Source: Geminicoccus harenae (GTDB taxonomy: Bacteria > Pseudomonadota > Alphaproteobacteria > Geminicoccales > Geminicoccaceae). Taken from it: a DNA stretch of 64,000 nt. Location of the stretch: contig NZ_JABGCL010000004.1 in NCBI RefSeq assembly GCF_019800005.1, positions 124,001-188,000 of the forward strand, in the 5' to 3' direction. The notes beneath the pieces were generated by a model that made no database searches, was not told the origin of the DNA, and was given only the letters and a program-made list of their open reading frames with translations. Below are positions 1-10,695 of this stretch, in pieces; within the stretch, counting starts at the first letter, position 1; the number at the start of each line of letters is the position of its first letter. The translations under genes and the position numbers were made by a program.

Positions 1-998
<998 letters not shown>

Positions 999-1080
999 CT
1001 AGCAGGCAAATCCCGTACTTCCCACCCCTGCCGCCGCACGGTCCCGCGGGATTCATGCAGCGGCAGGACGATCGGGCGGT

Positions 1081-2385
1081 TCAGCCGCGCTGGTCGAGCG
1101 GGGTGAACGAGCGGCGGTCGTAGCCGGCATAGAGCTGGCGCGGCCGGCCGATCTTCTGCTCGGGGTCCTGGATCATCTCGTCCCACTGCGCGACCCAGCC
1201 GACCGTGCGGGCCAGGGCGAAGATCGCGGTGAACATCTTGGACGGGATGCCCAGCGCCTCCAGGATGATGCCCGAATAGAAGTCGACGTTCGGGAACAGC
1301 TTGCGCTTGACGAAATAATCGTCGGAGAGCGCGATCCGCTCCAGCTCGCGCGCGATCGCCAGCAGCGGGTTGTCGGCCTTGCCGAGCTGCGCCAGGACCT
1401 GATCGGCACTTTCCTTCAGCACCTGGGCGCGCGGGTCGTAGTTCTTGTAGACCCGGTGGCCGAAGCCCATCAGGCGGAAGCCGCTGTCCTTGTCCTTGGC
1501 CTTCTCGATGAACTCCGGGATGCGCGCAGGATCGCCGATCTCGCGCAGCATGGTGAGCACGGCCTCGTTGGCACCGCCATGGGCGGGCCCCCACAGGGCG
1601 GCGATGCCCGCCGCGATCGCCGCATAGGGGCTGGCACCGGTCGAGCCCACCAGGCGGACGGTCGAGGTCGAGGCGTTCTGCTCGTGGTCGGCATGGAGGA
1701 TGAAGATCCGGTCCAGCGCCTTGGCGTGGATCGGATCGACCTCGTAGCGCTCGCACGGCACCGAGAACATCATGTGCAGGAAGTTCTCGGCATAGGACAG
1801 GTCGTTGCGCGGGTACACGAAGGGCTGGCCGATCGTGTACTTGTAGGCCATCGCCGCGATGGTCGGCAGCTTGGCGATCAGCCGGTGGGTCGCGACCATC
1901 CGGTGGTGCGGATCGTCGGAGTTCAGGTCCTCGTAGTAGAAGGCCGAGAGCGCCCCCACCACGCCGATCATCACCGCCATCGGGTGGCTGTCGCGACGGA
2001 AGCCGCGGAACAGGAAGTGGATCTGCTCGTGCAGCATCGTGTGGTAGGTGATGTCATGCACGAACTTCGCCTTCTCCGAGGCGGTCGGCAGCTCGCCGTT
2101 CAGGAGAAGGTAGCAGACCTCCAGATAGTCGCTCCTGGTCGCCAGCTCCTCGATCGAGTAGCCACGATGGAGCAGCACGCCCTCGTCACCGTCGATATAG
2201 GTGATCCTGGAGGTGGTGCTGGCGGTCGACGTGTAGCCGGGATCGTAGGTGAACATCCCGGTCTGGGCGTACAGCTTGCGGATGTCGATGACGTTGGGCC
2301 CAAGCACGCCGCCCAGCACGGGGAGCTCGGCGGTCTTGCCATCAGGCATGGTCAAGGTCGCCGACTTGCCGGTTGAAGCTGTCAT
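1081..2385 (-). CDS. gltA: Citrate synthase
   Basis: Condenses acetyl-CoA and oxaloacetate to citrate, the entry step of the TCA cycle. The 434-residue length and the N-terminal small beta domain (about residues 10-60, including [21 protein letters not shown]) match the hexameric, NADH-sensitive Gram-negative type. Catalytic motifs are present: [12 protein letters not shown] (first histidine), [14 protein letters not shown] (second histidine) and [14 protein letters not shown] (catalytic aspartate), followed by [12 protein letters not shown]. The ATG at 2383-2385 is preceded on the coding strand by a GAGGAG ribosome-binding site, which fixes the start. It stands alone between gltX and the aminotransferase, all on the minus strand. 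Confidence 0.97.
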   Translation of the reverse strand: MTASTGKSATLTMPDGKTAELPVLGGVLGPNVIDIRKLYAQTGMFTYDPGYTSTASTTSRITYIDGDEGVLLHRGYSIEELATRSDYLEVCYLLLNGELPTASEKAKFVHDITYHTMLHEQIHFLFRGFRRDSHPMAVMIGVVGALSAFYYEDLNSDDPHHRMVATHRLIAKLPTIAAMAYKYTIGQPFVYPRNDLSYAENFLHMMFSVPCERYEVDPIHAKALDRIFILHADHEQNASTSTVRLVGSTGASPYAAIAAGIAALWGPAHGGANEAVLTMLREIGDPARIPEFIEKAKDKDSGFRLMGFGHRVYKNYDPRAQVLKESADQVLAQLGKADNPLLAIARELERIALSDDYFVKRKLFPNVDFYSGIILEALGIPSKMFTAIFALARTVGWVAQWDEMIQDPEQKIGRPRQLYAGYDRRSFTPLDQRG

Positions 2386-2531
2386 CGAGCTCTCCTCGTT
2401 GTTCCTTGCATTGTCGAAACGCCAGTCTTCACCCGGTCAGCCGGAGATTGGCACGGATTGTCCTTGGTCGACATCTGGCTGCGGCTCATCGATGCGTGCA
2501 GGAAACGCAGCATCGACGCGCCGGTTGCGCG

Positions 2532-3959
2532 TCACCGACGGGGGTTCTTCTCCGGATTGCGGCCGGCCGCGGCGTCCTCCAGCCGGGCCCTCACCTCGTC
2601 CCTGCCCAGCACCACCATGACCTCGAATAACCCGGGCGACACCGTAGAACCAGTCAGTGCCACACGCAGCGGCTGCGCCAGCTTGCCAAATCCCAGCCCG
2701 ATCTCCGTGGCATAGGCCCGGCACTCGGCTTCCAGCGTCGCCTCGTCGAACGGCTCCACCGCCGCCAGCCGGGCCGCCACCGCGCCCAGCCGCTCGCGCG
2801 CCGCCGGGTCGAGCAGCTTGGCGGCGTCGCTGGCGATCCGGATCGGGCGCGGCTCCACGTAGAAGGCCGCTGCCTCGGCCAGCTCGACCAGCGTGCGGCA
2901 GCGCGCCTTGAGCCCGCCCATCCCCGCCTGGAGCCGCGCAGCACCGGTCTCGTCCAGGGTGAAGCCGACCTCGGCCAGGATCGGGCGGATCAGCCCGATC
3001 AGGTCCGCGTCGGCGTGCGTGCGCAGCCAGTGGGCATTCAGCGAGGTCAGCTTCTGCATGTCGAAGCGGGACGGCGAGCGGCCGACCTGCGCCATGTCGA
3101 ACCAGCGGATCGCTTCCTCGGTGGAGATCACGTCGGCATCACCATGCGACCAGCCGAGGCGCATCAGGTAGTTGCGCATCGCTTCCGGCAGCATGCCCAT
3201 GTCGCGATAGGCCTCGATGCCGAGCGCGCCATGGCGCTTGCTGAGCTTGGCCCCGTCCGGCCCGTGGATCAGCGGGATATGGCCGAAGGTGGGCGGCTCC
3301 ACGCCCATGGCGCGATAGAGCTGCACCTGGCGGAAGGTGTTGGTCAGATGGTCGTCGCCGCGGATCACGTGGGTGATGCCCATATCGGCATCGTCCACCA
3401 CCACGGACAGCATGTAGGTGGGCGTGCCGTCGCCGCGCAGCAGGACCATGTCGTCGAGCTGGACGTTCGCCACGGTGACGTCGCCCTGGACCATGTCCTG
3501 GACGGTGGTCTCGCCGGTCTGCGGCATCTTCAGCCGGATCACCGGATCGACGCCGGCCGGCGCCAGGGCCGGATCCCGGTCGCGCCAGGTCCCGTCATAG
3601 CGGGGCTGGCGGCCCTCTGCGCGCGCCTTGGCGCGCATCGCCTCCAGCTCCTCCGGCGTGGACCAGCAGCGATAGGCCTTGCCCTCGGCCAGGAGCCGGT
3701 GGGCGATCTCGGCATGGCGGCTGGCCCGGGCGAACTGGAATACCGGCTCCTCGTCCCAGTCCAGGCCCAGCCATTCGAGGCCCTGGAAGATCTTCTGGAT
3801 CGCGTCCTCGGTGCTGCGCGCGCGGTCGGTGTCCTCGATGCGCAGGAGGAACTTGCCGCCCTTGGACCGGGCGAACAGCCAGTTGAACAGGGCCGTACGC
3901 GCCCCGCCGATATGCAGATAGCCCGTCGGCGAGGGTGCGAACCGGACGATTACACTCAT
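2532..3959 (-). CDS. gltX: Glutamyl-tRNA synthetase
   Basis: Class I aminoacyl-tRNA synthetase that charges tRNA(Glu), and possibly tRNA(Gln) if the organism uses the GatCAB route as most alphaproteobacteria do. The Rossmann catalytic domain carries the HIGH-type signature [13 protein letters not shown] near residue 10 and the KMSKS-type loop [11 protein letters not shown] near residue 240. The C-terminal half is the alpha-helical anticodon-binding region. The length of 475 residues is normal. It starts at the ATG at 3957-3959, 87 bp from the divergent comEC. Alphaproteobacteria often carry two gltX genes, and which copy this is cannot be told here. Confidence 0.96.
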   Translation of the reverse strand: MSVIVRFAPSPTGYLHIGGARTALFNWLFARSKGGKFLLRIEDTDRARSTEDAIQKIFQGLEWLGLDWDEEPVFQFARASRHAEIAHRLLAEGKAYRCWSTPEELEAMRAKARAEGRQPRYDGTWRDRDPALAPAGVDPVIRLKMPQTGETTVQDMVQGDVTVANVQLDDMVLLRGDGTPTYMLSVVVDDADMGITHVIRGDDHLTNTFRQVQLYRAMGVEPPTFGHIPLIHGPDGAKLSKRHGALGIEAYRDMGMLPEAMRNYLMRLGWSHGDADVISTEEAIRWFDMAQVGRSPSRFDMQKLTSLNAHWLRTHADADLIGLIRPILAEVGFTLDETGAARLQAGMGGLKARCRTLVELAEAAAFYVEPRPIRIASDAAKLLDPAARERLGAVAARLAAVEPFDEATLEAECRAYATEIGLGFGKLAQPLRVALTGSTVSPGLFEVMVVLGRDEVRARLEDAAAGRNPEKNPRR

Positions 3960-4046
3960 TAGTTGATATCCTGTCCGACCCGAATTAACCTTAAGTTGAT
4001 GCGACGCTAGCCCGCGCGTCGCGCTTTAGCACGGGACCGCTCGCAG

Positions 4047-6224
4047 GTGCAGCAAGGTCGGACGACCTGGTCGGCGGCAGTCCGGCAGGGTGCCGGGAGG
4101 GGCGCCCTCCGCTCGTTCGCAGCTCTCCTCGCCCTGCACCGCCTGCTCCTGGCGGAACGGCATCGCTGGGCGCTGTGGGCGCCCGTGCTCATGGGCCTGG
4201 GTGTCCTCCTTTATATGGTACCGCCGGACGATCCGCCGAACGGCTGGACGGGCATGGCCCTCCTCGTCCTGTCCGCGGCAGCACTCGCCGCCCTGCGCGC
4301 CCTCTACGCGCGCCAGACCGCGCTGGCGACCCTGGCCTGCCTGCTGGCCGCCCTGCCCGCGGGATATCTCGTCGCCGTCTGGCGCACCGGGCAAGTCGAC
4401 ACGATCTCGCTGGCCCGCCCGCTCACGCTGGAGGTCGAGGGCCGCATCGTCGCGGTCGAGGGGCGGGCGCGTGGCCACCGCCTGACCCTGGACCAGGTGG
4501 CGGTGCTGGACCGCGAGCTAGCCGCGGTGCCGCAGCGCATCCGCATCGGTGTGGCCAAGGGTGCCGAACTGCTGGCCGCCGGCGACCGGATCCGGATCCG
4601 CGCCCGTCTGGAGGCTCCGCAGCCGCCGGCCCTGCCCGGCAGCTATGACTGGGCGCGCGACGCCTGGTTCCAGGGCCTGGGTGCGGTGGGCTGGTCGCTG
4701 GGCGCGCCCACCCTGTTGGTGGCCGGTGCCGGTGAGAGCGGCCCCGCTCTGTTCGTCGAGCGGATCCGCACCGCGCTGAGCAACCGGATCGCCGGCGCCA
4801 CCGAGGGTGCTGCCGGGGCGGTGGCCGCGGCTCTGGTGACCGGGCAGCGGGGTGCCGTCGACAACCGGGTCTGGGAGGACATGCAGCGCTCCGGCCTGGC
4901 CCACCTGATCTCGATCTCGGGGCTGCACTTCACCCTGGTGGCCGGCGTGGTGTTCTTCCTGGCGCGCTGGGGCCTGTCGCTGTGGCCGCGCTTCTGCCTG
5001 CGCCTGCCGGCCCAGAAGGGTGCCGCGGTCGCCGCAATCCTGGCCTGCGCCTTCTACCTGGTGATCTCGGGCGCCTCCGTGCCGGCCCAGCGCTCCTTCG
5101 TTACCGCCACGATCGTGTTCACCGCCGTGCTGGTGGACCGCGACCCGATCTCCTTGCGCCTGCTGGCCGTGGCGGCCACGGCCGTGCTGCTGGCGGCCCC
5201 GCACAGCCTGCTGGGCCCGTCCTTCCAGCTCACCTTCGCGGCGATGGTCGGCCTGATCGCGCTCTTCGAGGCGCTCTCGGCACGGCGCGCCCGCAAGCCC
5301 GCCACCTCGAGCGGCCCGACCCGACGCGTCCTGGCCTATCTCGGCGGGATCATGCTGACCACGGTGATCGCGACGATCGCCACCGCACCGTTCGGCGCCT
5401 GGCATTTCGGCGTGGTCGCGACCTGGGGCGTGGTGGCCAACATGCTGGCCGTACCCCTCACCTCGTTCGTGGTGATGCCGGCCGCGGTGCTGGGTACGGC
5501 CCTGCTGCCGCTGGGCCTGGACCAGCCGGCCTTCATGGTCATGGGTGCCGGCGTGGCCCTGGTGCTGTGGCTCGCGGCGGAGATCGCCGCCTGGCCGCAT
5601 GCCAGCTTCGCCATCCCGGGCATGACCGGCGGCTGCATCACCCTGATCGTGCTGGGCGGGATGTGGCTGGCCATCTGGCAGCGCCCCTGGCGGCTGCTGG
5701 GCCTGCCGCCCGTGCTGCTGGGCCTGGGTATGGCGGTACTGGGCCAGCCACCGCGCCTGTTCGTGGCGCCCGATGCCAAAGTGGTGGCCGTGCTGGCCGA
5801 GGACGGCCGGCTCGTGCGCACGCCGGGCGAACTGGACGGGCGGGTGGCCGAGGCCTGGCGCACCCGCACCGGCGCCTCCGGGCGTCTCGCCCGCTGGCCC
5901 GAGGCGGCACCCGGCCGGCCCGGCTGCGACCCGTTCGGCTGCACCCTGGAGTTGGCCGGGCACCGGGTCGCCGTGCTGACCGGCCAGGGCGATCCCGGCG
6001 ACGACTGCCGCCATGCCGACTTGGTGCTCGATCTGGTGGCCGAACGAGCCTGCCCGCCGCCGACCCGCACCATCGGGCGCAGTGCCCTCCGGGCCGCCCG
6101 CGGCCTGGAAGCCAGGCTCGAGTCCGGCAGCCTCCGGTTCGCCGCCCTCAGCGCCGCCCGCGGCGACCGGCCCTGGAGCCGGAGCGCCCATCCGCAACCC
6201 CGCACCCCCGGATCCCAACCATGA
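4047..6224 (+). CDS. comEC: ComEC/Rec2-family inner-membrane protein
   Basis: Polytopic membrane protein of the ComEC/Rec2 family, the putative channel for single-stranded DNA uptake in transformation. The 725-residue chain begins at a GTG. It has an N-terminal membrane-anchored DUF4131-like region (about 40-210), then the competence domain, whose signature is HLISISGLHFTLVAG near residue 290, followed by many hydrophobic helices to about residue 580. The C-terminal about 140 residues are soluble and lack the HxHxDH metallo-beta-lactamase motif of longer ComEC proteins; this is common in alphaproteobacterial versions. It overlaps the next gene by four bases (ATGA), suggesting translational coupling. 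No other competence genes are nearby, so a role in transformation is unproven. Confidence 0.9.
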   Translation: MQQGRTTWSAAVRQGAGRGALRSFAALLALHRLLLAERHRWALWAPVLMGLGVLLYMVPPDDPPNGWTGMALLVLSAAALAALRALYARQTALATLACLLAALPAGYLVAVWRTGQVDTISLARPLTLEVEGRIVAVEGRARGHRLTLDQVAVLDRELAAVPQRIRIGVAKGAELLAAGDRIRIRARLEAPQPPALPGSYDWARDAWFQGLGAVGWSLGAPTLLVAGAGESGPALFVERIRTALSNRIAGATEGAAGAVAAALVTGQRGAVDNRVWEDMQRSGLAHLISISGLHFTLVAGVVFFLARWGLSLWPRFCLRLPAQKGAAVAAILACAFYLVISGASVPAQRSFVTATIVFTAVLVDRDPISLRLLAVAATAVLLAAPHSLLGPSFQLTFAAMVGLIALFEALSARRARKPATSSGPTRRVLAYLGGIMLTTVIATIATAPFGAWHFGVVATWGVVANMLAVPLTSFVVMPAAVLGTALLPLGLDQPAFMVMGAGVALVLWLAAEIAAWPHASFAIPGMTGGCITLIVLGGMWLAIWQRPWRLLGLPPVLLGLGMAVLGQPPRLFVAPDAKVVAVLAEDGRLVRTPGELDGRVAEAWRTRTGASGRLARWPEAAPGRPGCDPFGCTLELAGHRVAVLTGQGDPGDDCRHADLVLDLVAERACPPPTRTIGRSALRAARGLEARLESGSLRFAALSAARGDRPWSRSAHPQPRTPGSQP

Positions 6225-7333
6225 CGCCGCCCCCTGACCTGCCGGATCCGCTGCTCCGCCGTATCGGTGCCAGGCTGCGCACCAGCGACCTCCTGACCGC
6301 TCTGGTGGCGGCAGCCGCCCTGGTGCTGGTGGCGGCCGTTACCTGGGGTGCCCGGCTGGACGCGGCCGGGTCGCCGGCGCCGGACCCGGCCGTGGCCGCC
6401 GCCATCGCCGATCTGCGCCGGAGCTTCGGCTATGACGGCATCGCCCACGATCTGGAGCGGCTGCGCGGGGGTGGCGATCCGACGATCCGCGCTGCGGCCG
6501 AGGCTGGCCTGCGTCGGGCACGCGCCGCAATCGGGCTGCTGCGTGGCCGGCTGGACGACGCGACCGGTCAAGTTCAAGGCGCGCTCGACGAGCTGGAGGC
6601 TGCCGGACGGCGAGCGGAGATCCTGCTGCGCGCGGGCCTGAGCGAACCGAGCGGCCGGCTGCTCGACCTGCCGGTGATCGAGCCTCTGCTCGTGCTGGAC
6701 CACGCCATCGAGACGCTGCGTGATCAGGCTGCTTCGAGCCATGCCGGCCTGCCCGACCGCCTGATGCTGTTGCTGGCCGGTTCGGCCTGCCTGCTGGCGG
6801 CAAGCGCGCTCCTGCTGGCCGGCTGGCTGCGCCTGGGGCTGCTCCTCCCGCTGCGCCGGCTGGCGGGTGGGCTCGCCACCGGTGACGTACCGGAACTGGC
6901 GCGCCTGGCCGAGCGCGGCGACGAGATCGGCCTCCTGGCGCGGCGCTGTGTCCAGGAGCCGCCGCCCGCCGAAAGAGTGCCCGCCGAGCAGCAGCGCCTC
7001 CTGGAGGAAATCCGCGACTTGGTGCCTAGCCAGGCGGAACGCGCGACACCGCCCGCCCCGGCAGCGCCGCCGCTTCGCCTCGACCTGTCGCTACCCACTA
7101 CCCCGGGCCCCTCGCCGGAGCAGCCGCAAGGCGGCGCCACCGCGCTGCACTCGATCGTGGAGATGGTCGCCAAGGAGCAGTTGCGCCGCCATGGCGAGCG
7201 GCCGGTGCTGACGGGCAGCGGCCAGCCCGATGACCAGGTGATGACTGCCCTCGTCGACCGGGTGCTGGCGCGGCTGGACCAGGTGACCCAGCGGGTCAGG
7301 GCCACGGACGGCGCGGCACGCCGCGCGTCCTGA
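6221..7333 (+). CDS. Membrane protein with two TM segments and a HAMP-like linker, function unknown
   Basis: A 370-residue protein whose layout resembles a bacterial sensor without an output domain. TM1 is at about residues 22-43, followed by a helical periplasmic segment of about 140 residues rich in Ala, Arg and Leu. TM2 is at about 186-207, immediately followed by a HAMP-like stretch (LPLRRLAGGLATGDVPELARL...DEIGLLARRC). The remaining about 120 residues are proline-rich and then a short amphipathic end. No histidine-kinase, GGDEF or methyl-accepting domain is visible. The ATG at 6221 overlaps the comEC stop, so the two are probably co-translated. A family name is not recognised. Confidence 0.75.
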   Translation: MTPPPDLPDPLLRRIGARLRTSDLLTALVAAAALVLVAAVTWGARLDAAGSPAPDPAVAAAIADLRRSFGYDGIAHDLERLRGGGDPTIRAAAEAGLRRARAAIGLLRGRLDDATGQVQGALDELEAAGRRAEILLRAGLSEPSGRLLDLPVIEPLLVLDHAIETLRDQAASSHAGLPDRLMLLLAGSACLLAASALLLAGWLRLGLLLPLRRLAGGLATGDVPELARLAERGDEIGLLARRCVQEPPPAERVPAEQQRLLEEIRDLVPSQAERATPPAPAAPPLRLDLSLPTTPGPSPEQPQGGATALHSIVEMVAKEQLRRHGERPVLTGSGQPDDQVMTALVDRVLARLDQVTQRVRATDGAARRAS

Positions 7334-7336
7334 GGC

Positions 7337-8263
7337 TCAGCCGGGCCCCGCCTGCACGTCGCGCAGGCTGCGGGCGAACCGGTCGGTCGCCATCAGCCGG
7401 CGGCAGCGCTCGAACCGGCCGACCGCATAGGCCCAGAAGTCCTCGGCCGGGTTGCCGTCGGCATGCTGGATCAGGCCCCAGAGCGTCCAGAGCAGGTCGC
7501 ACATGGCTTGGTAGATCACCATCCGCCCGGCGTCGAACGGGTGCGGCGGCCCGCCGAAATAGGCGTGGAGGAGGCGCCGGTCCATGTCCCGGTCGAACTC
7601 GGCCTCGACCGACAGGTCGCCTAAGTCCCACATCGGGTCGTTGATGCCGGAATATTCCCAGTCGACCAGCCAGATGCGTTCGCCATCGTCCAGGAAGTTC
7701 TCGCACAAGGGGTCGCAGTGGCAGGCAGTGAGCGGCAGCTCGTGCGCCGCCAGCGCCGCGCGCACCGATCCGGCCTCGCGGACCACGTCGTGGTAGCGTT
7801 CCGGCACCGCCGCCCCTTTCTGGCCCAGCACCTGCAGGTACTGGTCGATCATGCCGAACAGCTCGAAGCGGAAGGTGAAGCCGCTGGCCTCCGTGTGTAG
7901 TCGCCGCAGCGCGAGTGCCGCCCGCTCGACGGCCCCCGGCCGGCTGCGGAACCGCTCCGGGCTCATGGTCACCACCCCGGGCAGGAACCGGGTGACCATC
8001 ACCCCGTCCGCGCCGAAATGAACCAGTTCCGGCGACACCCCGGCCGCGGCGGCCGCCCGGGCGTTCACCGCCTCGACCTTGCGGTCGATATAGTCCTCCG
8101 TACCCCGGCCCGGCAGGCGCAGGCACCATGGCTCCGGCCCGCCGGTCACGGCGAACACCAGATTGGTGAGCCCGCCCAGGCGGCGCAGCTCCAGCGGGCC
8201 ATCGCTGCCCGGCAGCCCCAGCCGGGCCAGTGCTGCCTGCGCCTGCGCCACCTCGTCACCCAT
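7337..8263 (-). CDS. Choline/ethanolamine kinase-family phosphotransferase (second copy in operon)
   Basis: Protein-kinase-like fold small-molecule kinase, 308 residues, expected to move the gamma phosphate of ATP to an amino-alcohol-like substrate. The Gly-rich N-lobe element is LGGLTNLVF (about 29-37). The catalytic Brenner motif reads CHCDPLCENF at 181-190, with Asp184 as the base, and the Mg-binding loop is DWEYSGINDPMWDL at 201-214. The start was set at the ATG at 8261-8263; an upstream in-frame ATG would add 20 Arg/Gly-rich residues that look non-coding. It is the last gene of the betaine-type operon, starting 19 bases after the FAD-enzyme stop. Its substrate is unknown. Confidence 0.85.
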   Translation of the reverse strand: MGDEVAQAQAALARLGLPGSDGPLELRRLGGLTNLVFAVTGGPEPWCLRLPGRGTEDYIDRKVEAVNARAAAAAGVSPELVHFGADGVMVTRFLPGVVTMSPERFRSRPGAVERAALALRRLHTEASGFTFRFELFGMIDQYLQVLGQKGAAVPERYHDVVREAGSVRAALAAHELPLTACHCDPLCENFLDDGERIWLVDWEYSGINDPMWDLGDLSVEAEFDRDMDRRLLHAYFGGPPHPFDAGRMVIYQAMCDLLWTLWGLIQHADGNPAEDFWAYAVGRFERCRRLMATDRFARSLRDVQAGPG

Positions 8264-8282
8264 GGCACTTCTCCCCCTTGGA

Positions 8283-10691
8283 TCACCCCCGCAGCCGCTC
8301 GCCCTTCGGGTCGTAGATCGCACGCCGCCCGCGCCAGGCCGGCCAGCGCTGGCGGTAGGCCTCGATCTCGAACCGCTCCTCCTTCGCCAGTTCCGTCGGC
8401 AGGAAAGCGAAAGCGACCGTGTGCCCGACCGTGTGGCCGAAGCCGGCGCTGGTGGTGCTGCCGACCGGCCGGCCGTCCAGCAGCACCACCTCCCCGCCGA
8501 CCAGCGGTGCGAAGCCGTCGATGCCGAGCGTCACCAGCCGGCGCGCCGGCCCCTGCTCCTTGATCCGCAGCAGCGCGTCGCGGCCGATGAACGGCCCCTT
8601 TTCCAGCGCCACGGCGAAGCCCAGGCCCGCGGAGAACGGATCGATCTCCGGGCTCACCTCGCTGGACCAGTAGACATAGCCCTTCTCCAGCCGGAGCGTG
8701 TCGAGCGCCCGGTAGCCGGAATCGGCGATGCCATGCGGTTCGCCTGCCTGGCGCAGCTCTTCGTAGACATGGGCCGCATGCTCGATCGGGACGTGCAGCT
8801 CGTAGCCGAGCTCGCCGACATAGCCGATCCGGGCGGCGAGGGCCCGGCCCAGGCCGATCTCGATCTCCCTGCCCGTCAGATAGGGCAGCGCTGCATCCGA
8901 TACGTCGTCGTCGCTCACCGCCGCCAGGATCTCGCGCGCCTTCGGGCCCACCAGGTCGATCACCGCTAGCGCCCCGGTCACCTCGCGCAGCTCCAGCCCG
9001 TCCGGCAGATGGCGGCGCAGCCAGCCGGCATCACGCGTGCCGAACTGGCTGCCGGTGACGATGTAGAAGCGCTCCTCGGCCAGCCGCATCACGGTGAGGT
9101 CGGCCTCGATGCCGCCCTGCTCGTTGCAGCACTGGGTATAGACACAGCTGCCGACCGGCCGGTCGAGGTCGTTGGCGACGATGCGCTGCAGGGCGGCAAA
9201 GGCGCCGCTGCCGGCCAGCTCGAACTTGCTGAACGAGGTCAGGTCGATCAGCGCCACCCGTTCGCGCACCGCCCGGTGCTCGGCGGCCACCGCCTCGAAC
9301 CAGCCGGGCCGCTGGAGGAAGCTCGGCCGCTCCTCGGCCGGGCTTCCGGGCAGGCGGAACCAGTTGGGCCGCTCCCATCCGGCCTTGGATCCGTACACGG
9401 CACCTCGTGCCTTCAGCGTGTCGTAGAGCGGGCTGCGCCTGGCGCCACGGGCGCTGGTCAGTTCCTCCACCGGCCAGTGGATGCTGTAATAATTGCCGTA
9501 GGACTCGCTGCTGCGCTCGGCGAGATAGCGGCGGTTGGCCTGCTGGCGGGCGAAGCGGCGAATGTCGAACGGCCACAGGTCCATGCCGGGGTCGCCCTCA
9601 AGGATCCAGTTGGCCATGGCGAGGCCGGCCCCGCCCGAGGCCGCGATCCCGGCGGTGAAGCCGCAGGCGACGAAGAAATTGTCGAGCTCCGGGGCCAGGC
9701 CCATCACCGGCTCGCCATCGGCGGAAACCGGGATCGGCCCGTTGATCAGGGTCTGGATGCCCACGTCGTTCAGGACCGGCAGTCGCTCGGCGGCGCCGAG
9801 CGCTATCGGCTCGAACCGCTCGAAGTCGGAGGGGAACAGCTCGCGGCCGAAGTCGAACGGCACGCCGCCTCGCCAGCAGGCCGGCGCCCCCTTCTCCCAG
9901 CCGCCGATGGCGAACGCGCGCACGTCCGGCTTCAGGTAGAAGATCCGGTCCGGGTCGCGGAAGGTCGGCAGGTCCTTGGGCAGGTCGAGCTTCTTCTCGG
10001 TCACCATGTACTGGTGCTCGACCGCACCGGCGGCGATCGCCACCCCGGCCAGCTCGCCCACCCGCTTGGCCCAGATGCCGGCGCAGTTGACCACGATCTC
10101 GCACCTGATCCGGCCATGGTCGGTCAGGACCGCGGTGATGCGCCGGCCCTGCTTCTCGAACCCGGTGACCAGCACGCCCTCCCGGATCCGCACCCCGTCC
10201 CGCCGTGCCACCGCGGCGAAGGCCTGGGTCAGGCCATAGGGGTCGATATAGCCGTCCGACGGGATCCAGGCGGCACCGACCACACCGTCCGTCGTCATGA
10301 ACGGGAAGCGTGCCTTCGCCTCGGCCGCCGAGATCTCGTGGGCCTCGAAGCCGAACCCCTTGGCCTGGGTCAGCGAGCGGCGGATCTCGGCCATCCGCTC
10401 ATCGGAGGACGCGATCCGCAGCGAGCCGCACTTGCGCCACTCGATCGCCTGGCCGGATTCCGCCTCCAGCCGGTCGAACACCGCGACCGAATCCTGCATC
10501 AGCCGGGTCAGGTTGCGCTTGGAGCGGAGCTGGCCTACCAGCCCGGCCGCATGCCAGGTCGAGCCATGGGTGAGCTGGGCCTTTTCCAGCAGCAGCACGT
10601 CGCGCTGGCCGGCACGGGCCAGATGGTAGGCGATCGCGCAGCCGATCGCCCCGCCGCCGATGATCACGATCCGGGCCTGGGTATCGGTCAT
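8283..10691 (-). CDS. FAD-dependent dimethylglycine/sarcosine dehydrogenase-like enzyme with GcvT domain (copy 2)
   Basis: An 802-residue oxidative N-demethylase of the DMGDH/SARDH family. The N-terminal DAO domain has the dinucleotide motif GGGAIG (12-17) and the segment GSTWHAAGL, in which His47 aligns with the covalent-flavin histidine of mammalian dimethylglycine dehydrogenase. The FAO_M linker region (about 380-440) precedes a C-terminal GcvT/aminomethyltransferase domain (about 440-790), expected to pass the released methyl group to tetrahydrofolate. It is clearly paralogous to the upstream 814-residue gene, which starts in the same operon. True substrate (dimethylglycine, sarcosine or another N-methyl compound) is not determinable. 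Four bases separate it from the upstream stop. Confidence 0.92.
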   Translation of the reverse strand: MTDTQARIVIIGGGAIGCAIAYHLARAGQRDVLLLEKAQLTHGSTWHAAGLVGQLRSKRNLTRLMQDSVAVFDRLEAESGQAIEWRKCGSLRIASSDERMAEIRRSLTQAKGFGFEAHEISAAEAKARFPFMTTDGVVGAAWIPSDGYIDPYGLTQAFAAVARRDGVRIREGVLVTGFEKQGRRITAVLTDHGRIRCEIVVNCAGIWAKRVGELAGVAIAAGAVEHQYMVTEKKLDLPKDLPTFRDPDRIFYLKPDVRAFAIGGWEKGAPACWRGGVPFDFGRELFPSDFERFEPIALGAAERLPVLNDVGIQTLINGPIPVSADGEPVMGLAPELDNFFVACGFTAGIAASGGAGLAMANWILEGDPGMDLWPFDIRRFARQQANRRYLAERSSESYGNYYSIHWPVEELTSARGARRSPLYDTLKARGAVYGSKAGWERPNWFRLPGSPAEERPSFLQRPGWFEAVAAEHRAVRERVALIDLTSFSKFELAGSGAFAALQRIVANDLDRPVGSCVYTQCCNEQGGIEADLTVMRLAEERFYIVTGSQFGTRDAGWLRRHLPDGLELREVTGALAVIDLVGPKAREILAAVSDDDVSDAALPYLTGREIEIGLGRALAARIGYVGELGYELHVPIEHAAHVYEELRQAGEPHGIADSGYRALDTLRLEKGYVYWSSEVSPEIDPFSAGLGFAVALEKGPFIGRDALLRIKEQGPARRLVTLGIDGFAPLVGGEVVLLDGRPVGSTTSAGFGHTVGHTVAFAFLPTELAKEERFEIEAYRQRWPAWRGRRAIYDPKGERLRG

Positions 10692-10695
10692 GGCG

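Noticed and set aside
4518-6218. A 566-residue open frame on the minus strand
   Set aside because: Antisense of comEC, Gly/Arg/Gln/His-rich composition, no recognisable motif.
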